DNA of 8,097 nucleotides from contig JABFSB010000311.1 of NCBI GenBank assembly GCA_013140875.1, forward strand, positions 1 to 8,097, given 5' to 3'. The notes below the pieces were generated by a model that was given only the letters and a program-made list of their open reading frames with translations, ran no database searches and was not told the DNA's origin. This stretch comes from Acidobacteriota bacterium. GTDB lineage: Bacteria > Acidobacteriota > Blastocatellia > Pyrinomonadales > Pyrinomonadaceae. The translations under genes were made by a program, and so were the position numbers. Shown here one piece after another: positions 1 through 5,844 of the stretch. The stretch's first letter is position 1. Each line of letters starts with the position of its first letter.

Positions 1-51
1 TTCCTATTCTGACCGGAAACTCTCCTCTTGTCTGGTACTATTTTAAGGGAT

Positions 52-72
52 GCTTACATAATAAGTAGGATT
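52..72 (+). promoter_or_regulatory. Putative regulatory motif upstream of the GH30 gene
   Basis: GCTTAC at 52-57, five spacer bases, then AAGTAGGATT at 63-72. The same two blocks with a four-base spacer occur upstream of the M28 peptidase gene (3133-3152, minus strand), in the same orientation relative to the gene. The motif ends 43 bases before the GH30 start codon. CTTA/TAAG half-sites give it some dyad character. It could be a regulator site or part of a promoter. The function is inferred; only the sequence match is observed. Confidence 0.4.
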
Positions 73-82
73 TAAGGCGGCG

Positions 83-104
83 AATCGTAAATTTAATCGT
101 AAAT
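83..104 (+). repeat. Tandem pair of 10-base direct repeats in the GH30 leader
   Basis: AATCGTAAAT occurs at 83-92 and again at 95-104, a period of 12 bases, ending 11 bases before the GH30 start codon. The stretch between 83 and 115 is AT-rich and has no Shine-Dalgarno sequence. The repeat could be an operator or just part of an AT-rich leader; nothing here decides between them. Confidence 0.45.
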
Positions 105-115
105 ATCTAAGTAAT

Positions 116-1603
116 ATGAAAATCGATCGACGAACGTTTTTGGCCGCTTCGACATCGGCCGTTTTGTTGGGGAAGGCGGTTCAGCCGGCGGCGGGGCAAG
201 CGGCGCGTGGGTCAAAGGCGGCGATGCCGTTTTCGGTTGCGGGCCGCGAGGCAACCGTTTACACGACGGCGAAGGACAGCGAGCTAAGGCTTGCAAAAAC
301 GGGGACACTCGCTTTTAAGCCGTCGGCACAGCCGCTTGAATCCCAGACCTGTGTTTTTGTCGATCCGGCGAGAACGTTTCAAACCTTTTTGGGAATCGGC
401 GGTGCGATAACCGATGCATCGGCCGAGACATTTTATAAGCTGCCCAAACAAAAACAGGCCGAGATCGTGAAGGCCTATTACGATCCGAAAGACGGCATCG
501 GATACACGCTCGCCCGGACGAATATTCACAGCTGCGATTTTTCCAGCGGAAGCTACACGTACGTCAAGGAGGGCGACAAGGAGCTAACATCTTTCAGCGT
601 CGAGCACGACCGGCAGTTTCGAATTCCATTGATAAAGCAGGCAATGGCCGCAGCCGGTGGAAAGCTGGACATTTTCGCCAGCCCGTGGAGCCCGCCGGCT
701 TTTATGAAGGACAATAACAATATGCTCCGCGGCGGAAAATTGAGGCCCGAATTTTATGCTGTCTGGGCCAAATATTTTACGAAGTTTATCAAGGCTTACG
801 CGAGTGAGGGAATTCCGATTTGGGGCGTCACGATCCAAAACGAGCCGATGGCGACGCAGACGTGGGAATCGTGCATCTACACCGCCGAAGCCGAGCGCGA
901 CTTTCTTAAAAATCACCTCGGCCCGGAAATGAAACGGGCCGGCCTGGCCGACAAAAAGATAATAGTGTGGGACCACAATCGCGATCTGATCTATCAACGT
1001 GTGAACACGATTCTCGGCGATCCCGAAGCGGCAAAATTTGCGTGGGGCATCGGCTATCATTGGTACGAACCGTGGAGCGGCGGCGATATGATGTTCGACA
1101 ATGTGAAGCTCGTCCACGAAACGTATCCCGATAAACACTTGCTCTTTACCGAAGGCTGTGCCGATTCATACAACCCGGCGAAGGTGAAGGATTGGACACA
1201 TGGTGAGCTTTACGGCCGCTCAATGATCAACGATTTCAATAACGGCACGGTCGGCTGGACCGATTGGAATATCCTGCTCGACGAAACCGGCGGGCCGAAC
1301 CACGTCGGTAACTTCTGTTTTGCTCCGGTGCATGCGGATACAAAAAGCGGCGAGGTGACCTATGTAAATTCTTATTACTACATCGGCCATTTTTCAAAAT
1401 TCATCCGCCCCGGTGCAAAGAGAATTGCAAGCTCGCCAAGCAGAAGCTCATTGATATCGACCGCGTTTATCAACCCCGATGGAAAGATATCCGTGGTCGT
1501 AATGAACAAGGGCGAAAAGAAAGTGGACTACCTTTTATGGCTGGCGGGCAACGCCGCCGAAGTGACGTGCGAGCCGCGCTCGATACAGACGCTTGTGATC
1601 TAA
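116..1603 (+). CDS. Tat-exported GH30-family glycoside hydrolase (glucosylceramidase-like)
   Basis: A 495-residue retaining beta-glycosidase of the GH30 type (clan A), resembling the glucosylceramidase/beta-1,6-glucanase branch. The N-terminus carries a twin-arginine motif (DRRTFLA, residues 4-10), a short hydrophobic stretch and a likely cleavage region near residues 26-29, so export of a folded enzyme by Tat is expected. The start is fixed by this signal. The (beta/alpha)8 domain opens with FLGIGGAITDASAETF, typical of the family. The acid/base is probably Glu243 in the QNEP motif and the nucleophile Glu346 in LLFTEGC, both at the expected places. SPWSPPAFMK and GYHWYEPW are further family signatures. 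A beta-rich C-terminus (about 410-495) completes the usual GH30 side domain. Substrate is uncertain: glucosylceramide, beta-1,6-glucan and other beta-glycosides are all possible. It is preceded by no clear Shine-Dalgarno. It converges on the M28 peptidase gene 37 bases away. Confidence 0.9.
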   Translation: MKIDRRTFLAASTSAVLLGKAVQPAAGQAARGSKAAMPFSVAGREATVYTTAKDSELRLAKTGTLAFKPSAQPLESQTCVFVDPARTFQTFLGIGGAITDASAETFYKLPKQKQAEIVKAYYDPKDGIGYTLARTNIHSCDFSSGSYTYVKEGDKELTSFSVEHDRQFRIPLIKQAMAAAGGKLDIFASPWSPPAFMKDNNNMLRGGKLRPEFYAVWAKYFTKFIKAYASEGIPIWGVTIQNEPMATQTWESCIYTAEAERDFLKNHLGPEMKRAGLADKKIIVWDHNRDLIYQRVNTILGDPEAAKFAWGIGYHWYEPWSGGDMMFDNVKLVHETYPDKHLLFTEGCADSYNPAKVKDWTHGELYGRSMINDFNNGTVGWTDWNILLDETGGPNHVGNFCFAPVHADTKSGEVTYVNSYYYIGHFSKFIRPGAKRIASSPSRSSLISTAFINPDGKISVVVMNKGEKKVDYLLWLAGNAAEVTCEPRSIQTLVI

Positions 1604-1605
1604 TA

Positions 1606-1636
1606 TTGAATAGTTCAAATCGAAGCCTTTTTTTTT
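1606..1636 (+). terminator. Possible weak terminator after the GH30 gene
   Basis: A five-base-pair hairpin TTGAA-TAG-TTCAA (1606-1618) is followed nine bases later by a run of nine T (1628-1636). The stem is AT-rich and the T-run is not directly adjacent, so it is a poor intrinsic terminator. The position, in the 37-base gap between convergent genes, is where one would expect a terminator for the rightward transcript. Confidence 0.3.
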
Positions 1637-1640
1637 CAGT

Positions 1641-3107
1641 TTATTTGGCAACTCCGACGGGTATCTTTTCTGTCCGCATCGCCGCGTGATAAGCAAATGA
1701 TGCAAGGACGATGGCGCTTTGTTTGAGGTCCTGTTCCTTTACCCGCTCGTATGTATCCATGTTCGTGTGATGGACGCGCGTATCGTAAAGATCATAATCC
1801 TGGACAGCATTGAATCCGAGAACGCCCGCCCGATTGAATGAGACATGGTCCGTGTTTCCGATCGGCTGTAAAATGTTTTTGCGGGCACCGAGGTCCTTGA
1901 ATGGTTCGAGCCATGCGTCGAAGATCGGCTTTGCCGCCGCATTGTTTTCGAGATACCAGCCATAGATCGGACCGCTGCCTGGATCCTGATTAAAATATAC
2001 GTCGAATTTTTCGCGGGCGGCTTTATTTTCATCACCCGAGAGGTTTTTCTGCACCCATTTGTTTGAGCCGAGCAAGCCTTCTTCTTCGCCGCTCCAAATA
2101 GCAACGCGAATCGTCCGGCGCGGCTTTGCTCCGATAGCTTTCAAAATGCGCATTGCTTCGAGAGCCGCGGCCGAGCCGTCTGCGTTGTCCGCCGCACCGG
2201 TCGCGGAGTGCCACGAATCGAGATGGGCGCCGATCATCACAATCTCGTCCTTCAAGTCGGTTCCGGGTAACTCGGCAAGCACATTGTAGCCGTTTTTGTC
2301 GTCGGTCAAAAATTTTGTCCGAACGTTGACGCGGAGCTTTACCTTAACGCCGAGCTCTATCATCCGCGCGATCATGTTGTAATGCTCGGCGCTCAAGATA
2401 ATGCTCGGCATCGCAGCTTCGCCGTTGTCGCGACCGAGAATGAAAAGCGTACCGTGCTCGCCGCGATTTGGCCGCAGAATTACTCCGGCACCGGTGTCGA
2501 AAATTGCCTTGTTCATCGCTGTCGGCGTGATGAAAGGCGACGAACCTTGCGGCGGACGCGGTTGTCCGATAGCGACAGGCGTGTCCGACAGCGTCGGCTG
2601 CGGCCGGTCGATGCGTTCGAACGAATCCTGTATCGGCTGGCTCATGACGATCGCACCTTTAAGCTGGCCCTTCATCTTTTCAATTTCGGCCTGAGATTTG
2701 TTGCCGAGGAAAACGGGAGTTGCCGTAATTTCACCCGCAGTCGATGCCGACCATGCTTCGGGATATCCGATGAGCGGCATATATCGCGGCTCGACCATCT
2801 CGATGGTAGATTTTTCGAGTTCCCATCCGCGGCCAAAATCCCATGCCTCAAGCCGCGGATCGCTCAAACCCCAATCCCTCAGCAGGGCTAACGCATAATC
2901 ATCCGCTGCCTTTACAGCCGTCCCGCCGGTCAGACGCGGGCCGATTACGTCGGTAAAATACGAAAAGGTTTTGAGAACCCGAGAACGATTCAGCCCTTCA
3001 TCGCGAATCTTTGCATTGATCGCAGCATCGACCGGCTCCTGGGCGGGAACAAACGACGGAAATAAAAAACAGAAAAGACTGGCAGCGGCAAACAATTTTG
3101 ATCTCAT
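1641..3107 (-). CDS. Secreted M28-family zinc aminopeptidase/carboxypeptidase with PA-like insert
   Basis: A 488-residue metallopeptidase of family M28, most like the carboxypeptidase Q/plasma glutamate carboxypeptidase group. The N-terminus is a Sec-type signal (MRSK, then a hydrophobic core, probable cleavage after VPA at residue 22). Residues about 115-262 look like the protease-associated insert seen in this group. The di-zinc centre is intact. Visible ligands are His295 (IGAHLDSW), bridging Asp307 (GAADNADG), Glu342 next to the general base Glu341 (SGEEEG), Asp375 (NQDPGSG) and His421 (NTDHVSF). It would cleave peptides or dipeptides outside the cytoplasm, probably in nutrient scavenging. 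The length is normal for the group and there is no break in the frame. The start is set by the signal peptide; no clear Shine-Dalgarno precedes it. The gene is divergent from the dioxygenase gene and convergent with the GH30 gene. Confidence 0.9.
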   Translation of the reverse strand: MRSKLFAAASLFCFLFPSFVPAQEPVDAAINAKIRDEGLNRSRVLKTFSYFTDVIGPRLTGGTAVKAADDYALALLRDWGLSDPRLEAWDFGRGWELEKSTIEMVEPRYMPLIGYPEAWSASTAGEITATPVFLGNKSQAEIEKMKGQLKGAIVMSQPIQDSFERIDRPQPTLSDTPVAIGQPRPPQGSSPFITPTAMNKAIFDTGAGVILRPNRGEHGTLFILGRDNGEAAMPSIILSAEHYNMIARMIELGVKVKLRVNVRTKFLTDDKNGYNVLAELPGTDLKDEIVMIGAHLDSWHSATGAADNADGSAAALEAMRILKAIGAKPRRTIRVAIWSGEEEGLLGSNKWVQKNLSGDENKAAREKFDVYFNQDPGSGPIYGWYLENNAAAKPIFDAWLEPFKDLGARKNILQPIGNTDHVSFNRAGVLGFNAVQDYDLYDTRVHHTNMDTYERVKEQDLKQSAIVLASFAYHAAMRTEKIPVGVAK

Positions 3108-3132
3108 AAGCTTATCGACAGGATTTTTTGAT

Positions 3133-3152
3133 AATCCTACTTGTAAGTAAGC
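3133..3152 (-). promoter_or_regulatory. Putative regulatory motif or promoter upstream of the M28 gene
   Basis: Read on the minus strand: GCTTAC, then TTAC, then AAGTAGGATT, ending 25 bases before the peptidase start codon. It matches the element upstream of the GH30 gene (52-72). Within it TACTT-AC-AAGTA is a perfect five-base inverted repeat. An alternative reading is a sigma-70-like promoter: TTGTTT, 17 bases, then TAGGAT. Both readings are inferences. The site also lies 48 or more bases upstream of the rightward dioxygenase gene, so it could affect both directions. Confidence 0.4.
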
Positions 3153-3199
3153 CTCGAAACAAACTCTCCGAATCGTTATGCTATGACATAATGCGAGAT

Positions 3200-3979
3200 A
3201 TGAGCCAACCGATGCCGGCTATATTTTTCGGTCACGGAAATCCGATGAACGCGCTTGCGGACAATGTTTACACTCGCGTGTGGACGCAGATCGGGCGTTC
3301 GATTCCGAAGCCGAAGGCAGTGCTGTGCGTTTCGGCGCATTGGTATGTCCCGGCGGTCGGCGTGACGGCGATGGAGCGGCCGAGAACGATCCATGATTTC
3401 GGCGGTTTCCCGAAGGAGTTATTCGAGTTTCAGTATCCGGCATCTGGTTCACCCGAATTAGCCGAGCGGTTGATTGAACTTCTCGACGGCGAAGTGATTT
3501 TGGACACGGTGCGGTGGGGCCTGGACCACGGAACGTGGTCGGTACTTTGCCATGTGTTTCCTGAAGCGGATATTCCGGTTGTTCAGCTTTCGATAGACGA
3601 GACAAAGCCATCGGAGTGGCATTACGAATTTGCGAAACAGCTTGCACCGCTTCGGGACGAAGGCGTTCTGGTCATCGGCAGCGGAAATCTTGTTCACAAT
3701 CTGCATTCTTACTCCTGGGGCAAAGAGACGCCCGAGCCTTTTGATTGGGCACTTCGCTTCGAGCAGGAAGCTCGCTCGCTGATGCTTGCCAATGACCCCA
3801 AACCGCTTGCAAATTATGAGCTTATGGGTAAAGACGCGCTTCTTTCAGCTCCGACGCCGGACCATTTCCTGCCGTTGCTTTATGTGCTTGCTCTTCAGCG
3901 GCCGGGCGATAAGGTGAGCTTTCCCGTCGAGGGTTTCGACGGAGGATCGATATCGATGCTTTCGGTGCGGGTCGGCTAG
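3200..3979 (+). CDS. LigB/DODA-type extradiol ring-cleavage dioxygenase (YgiD-like)
   Basis: A 259-residue class III extradiol dioxygenase of the 4,5-DOPA dioxygenase (YgiD/DODA) type. These enzymes open catechol rings and are cytosolic. Similarity to E. coli YgiD as I recall it runs end to end: GHGNPMNAL, SAHWYVP, GVTAMERPRTIHDFGGFP, VQLSID and LPLLYVLAL. Putative metal ligands are His12 (GHG), His47 (SAHW) and His222 (PDHFLP), with His166 (NLVHNLH) the likely catalytic base. The frame is open further upstream to a TTG at 3128, but the family begins right at MSQPMPAIF, and 259 residues fits the E. coli length of about 262. I therefore prefer ATG 3200; ATG 3191 is also possible. Only a weak GAGA-like Shine-Dalgarno precedes it. 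It is the first gene of a tight four-gene run with flavin enzymes. The true substrate (DOPA, another catechol) cannot be read from the sequence. Confidence 0.88.
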   Translation: MSQPMPAIFFGHGNPMNALADNVYTRVWTQIGRSIPKPKAVLCVSAHWYVPAVGVTAMERPRTIHDFGGFPKELFEFQYPASGSPELAERLIELLDGEVILDTVRWGLDHGTWSVLCHVFPEADIPVVQLSIDETKPSEWHYEFAKQLAPLRDEGVLVIGSGNLVHNLHSYSWGKETPEPFDWALRFEQEARSLMLANDPKPLANYELMGKDALLSAPTPDHFLPLLYVLALQRPGDKVSFPVEGFDGGSISMLSVRVG

Positions 3980-3990
3980 CCCTAAAATCT

Positions 3991-4374
3991 ATGAGCGATC
4001 TCGAACAGAACAAAAAAACCGTAACGGCCTTCTACGATCTGATGTTCAATCAGGCAAAGCCGCGTGAGGCGATTGAAAAATTTACGGGTGCCGTTTATAT
4101 CCAGCACAATCCGATGGTTGCGAACGGTAAAGAAGCTTTTATCGAATATTTTGAACGCATGCGGCGTGAGTATCCGGTTAAACACGTGGAATTCAAACGT
4201 GTTATCGCCGAAGGAAATTACGTCGTGCTGCATTGTTACCAAACGTGGGAAGGTTCGGGCGATTGGGCCGGGATCGACATTTTCCGGTTGGACGATGACG
4301 GCAAGATCGTCGAGCACTGGGATGTTCTGCAAGAGATTCCCGAAACATCCGCAAACGATAATTCCATGTTTTAG
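3991..4374 (+). CDS. SnoaL-like/NTF2-fold protein (COG4922-like)
   Basis: A 127-residue cytosolic protein of the SnoaL-like polyketide cyclase/NTF2-fold superfamily, most like the small proteins annotated as SnoaL-like aldol-condensation enzymes. Family signs are the N-terminal helix with VTAFYDLMFN (11-20), the YIQHNP motif (36-41, with His39), a FERMRREYP stretch and the C-terminal KIVEHWDVLQ (105-114, with EHWD at 108-111). The fold forms a cone-shaped pocket for small hydrophobic ligands. The exact reaction is unknown for most members. It begins 11 bases after the dioxygenase stop, so co-transcription is likely. There is no Shine-Dalgarno; initiation may depend on the upstream gene. A role acting on the ring-opened product of the dioxygenase is an attractive guess, without direct support. 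Confidence 0.82.
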   Translation: MSDLEQNKKTVTAFYDLMFNQAKPREAIEKFTGAVYIQHNPMVANGKEAFIEYFERMRREYPVKHVEFKRVIAEGNYVVLHCYQTWEGSGDWAGIDIFRLDDDGKIVEHWDVLQEIPETSANDNSMF

Positions 4375-4417
4375 AATTTGACGGCTGACAGAAAAAAGGT
4401 GGAGGACATACGTAAAG

Positions 4418-4966
4418 ATGGGAGACAAAATAAAGATACTTGGTATTTGCGGCAGCCTTCGTGAAGGCTCATACAACGCTGCCGCTCTGCGGGCGGCTGC
4501 TGAACTGGTACCAGCCGACGCCGAGCTCGAGATATTCAGCATCGCCGGACTGACAGAATTCGTCCAGGACCAGGAGCCGCCGGAAAAGGTTGTCGAGTTC
4601 AAACGCAAAATCCGCGAGGCGGACGCGATACTTTTCTCGTCGCCCGAATACAATTACTCGGTGCCCGGTGTTTTGAAAAATGCCATCGACTGGGCATCGC
4701 GGCCCTACGGCGACAGTGCCTGGGAAGGCAAACCGGCGGCGATCATGGGTGCCTCGCCCGGAATATTCGGCACGGTGCGGATGCAGTATCATTTGCGTCA
4801 GATCATGGTGTTTTTGAATATGTTTCCTATCAACAAGCCCGAAGTGATGATCGGCGGCGCAAGCAATAAGTTCGATAAGGACGGTAATCTGACCGACGAA
4901 GCTACACGCGGCTTTATCCGCGATCTGGTGCGGAACCTCGTCGATTGGACAAAACGATTAGGCTAA
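4418..4966 (+). CDS. NAD(P)H-dependent FMN/quinone reductase (ChrR/YieF-like)
   Basis: A 182-residue flavodoxin-fold NAD(P)H-dependent FMN reductase, close in pattern to E. coli ChrR/YieF. The FMN phosphate loop is GSLREGSYN (12-20). The flavin-ring segment is SPEYNYSVPG followed by VLKNAIDW (75-92). QYHLRQI (123-129) is also shared with ChrR as I recall it. The enzyme would pass electrons from NAD(P)H through FMN to quinones, azo compounds, metals or a partner flavoprotein, in the cytosol. A purine-rich AGGTGGAGG (4397-4405) lies 12 bases before the ATG; the spacing is long but it is the best Shine-Dalgarno in this run. It is flanked by the SnoaL-like gene (43 bases upstream) and the deiodinase-like flavoprotein (45 bases downstream). 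The partner role for the latter is an inference. Confidence 0.9.
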   Translation: MGDKIKILGICGSLREGSYNAAALRAAAELVPADAELEIFSIAGLTEFVQDQEPPEKVVEFKRKIREADAILFSSPEYNYSVPGVLKNAIDWASRPYGDSAWEGKPAAIMGASPGIFGTVRMQYHLRQIMVFLNMFPINKPEVMIGGASNKFDKDGNLTDEATRGFIRDLVRNLVDWTKRLG

Positions 4967-5011
4967 CGCCGCCGATCCGGCTGCCGCCAATTTTTTCCAA
5001 AAGTTAATAAA

Positions 5012-5689
5012 ATGACAGCGATGCTATTTCCGGAACCCAGGTTTATCGATCTCGATTTTCATTCCCTTACCGAAGCCGAACGTATTGAGCGTTCCGAAGC
5101 GTTCTTTCAACTTCTACGGCGGCGCCGCACCGTCCGCGATTATTCCGACGCCGAGGTACCGATCGAGCTGATCGAGAAAGCGATCGAAACCGTGGGGACG
5201 GCTCCGTCAGGTGCGAATATGCAGCCCTGGCGTTTTGTCGTCGTTAAAGATCCGGCCATCAAGGCCAGTATCCGTGAAGCGGCGGAAAAGGAAGAGTATG
5301 AAAGCTATCACGGCCGGATGAGCGAAAAATGGCTTCGACGGCTTGCCGTTCTCGGCACGGACGAACACAAGCCCTTTCTCGAGATCGCGCCTTATTTGAT
5401 AGTCGTTTTTCGCATCAATTCGATAACCGATGACGGCGAGACCGAGCCGACATACTACTCGCAGGAATCGGTCGGCATCGCCGTCGGCATGCTGCTGGCC
5501 GCGCTTCACAACATGGGCCTTGCCACGCTGACGCATACTCCTTCGCCAATGAAATTTCTTCAGGAGATTCTCGGACGACCGAAAAACGAAGTGCCATTCG
5601 TCCTGATACCAGTCGGCTATCCCGCCGCCGATGCAAAGGTGCCCGACATCGACCGAAAACCCCTCGACGAGATAATGCAGATCGTTTAA
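5012..5689 (+). CDS. Nitroreductase-superfamily flavoprotein, iodotyrosine deiodinase (IYD)-like
   Basis: A 225-residue FMN protein of the nitroreductase superfamily. Its closest pattern is iodotyrosine deiodinase, the enzyme that reductively removes halogen from halotyrosines in animals and that also has bacterial homologues. Shared stretches include RRRTVRDYS (FMN phosphate, 37-45), TAPSGANMQPW (63-73), a LLAALHNMGL helix, ILGRP, and the C-terminal PVGYP and RKPLDEIM. Placed against the human protein from memory, the substrate-lid residues Glu157, Tyr161 and Lys182 correspond to Glu95, Tyr99 and Lys120, all present. Thr239, near FMN N5, corresponds to Thr176. The human membrane anchor is absent, so this should be a soluble cytosolic dimer. 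BluB and ordinary nitroreductases are alternatives, but the Glu/Tyr/Lys set argues against them. There is no Shine-Dalgarno before the ATG. The likely electron donor is the FMN reductase just upstream. Confidence 0.85.
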   Translation: MTAMLFPEPRFIDLDFHSLTEAERIERSEAFFQLLRRRRTVRDYSDAEVPIELIEKAIETVGTAPSGANMQPWRFVVVKDPAIKASIREAAEKEEYESYHGRMSEKWLRRLAVLGTDEHKPFLEIAPYLIVVFRINSITDDGETEPTYYSQESVGIAVGMLLAALHNMGLATLTHTPSPMKFLQEILGRPKNEVPFVLIPVGYPAADAKVPDIDRKPLDEIMQIV

Positions 5690-5768
5690 CTGTTTCCTCT
5701 TTTTATTCCTCTGTTTCCGAGGTCTCATTTTGATACCAGAAAGACGGATTACGGCCAAAATAAAATCG

Positions 5769-5798
5769 TTGTAATTTGTTGTATCAATTGGATATAAT
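5769..5798 (+). promoter_or_regulatory. Candidate sigma-70-type promoter for the GGDEF gene
   Basis: A consensus TATAAT lies at 5793-5798. TTGTAA (5769-5774) sits 18 bases upstream and matches the -35 consensus at four of six positions. Transcription would start near 5805, giving a leader of about 40 bases before the TTG start codon. The rest of the 155-base gap (5690-5844) holds only a weak four-base-pair hairpin (CCTC/GAGG, 5708-5722) that might end the upstream transcript. Confidence 0.5.
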
Positions 5799-5844
5799 AG
5801 AAGTCCTCACTCAAAACTACGCCACCGGTCTATCTTAAGAGCAT

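Noticed and set aside
584..1138. 184-residue open frame antisense to the GH30 gene
   Set aside because: It lies wholly inside a strongly supported GH30 coding region and shows no domain motif; it is a by-product of codon bias in the real gene.
1628..1636. Run of nine T between the convergent genes as a possible phase-variable tract
   Set aside because: It lies outside both coding regions and away from any promoter, so length changes would not switch a gene; a terminator role is more likely.
3128..3199. N-terminal extension of the dioxygenase from the TTG at 3128
   Set aside because: The extra 24 residues are not part of the YgiD family, and the region carries the intergenic motif and probable promoter for the M28 gene.
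3982..4653. 223-residue minus-strand open frame across the SnoaL-like and FMN reductase genes
   Set aside because: It covers two recognisable plus-strand genes and the gap between them, with no family signature of its own.
4971..4996. GCCG-ATC-CGGC hairpin followed by six T between the FMN reductase and the IYD-like gene
   Set aside because: The stem is only four base pairs and the T-run starts nine bases after it, so it is too weak to call a terminator; the 45-base gap fits continued transcription.
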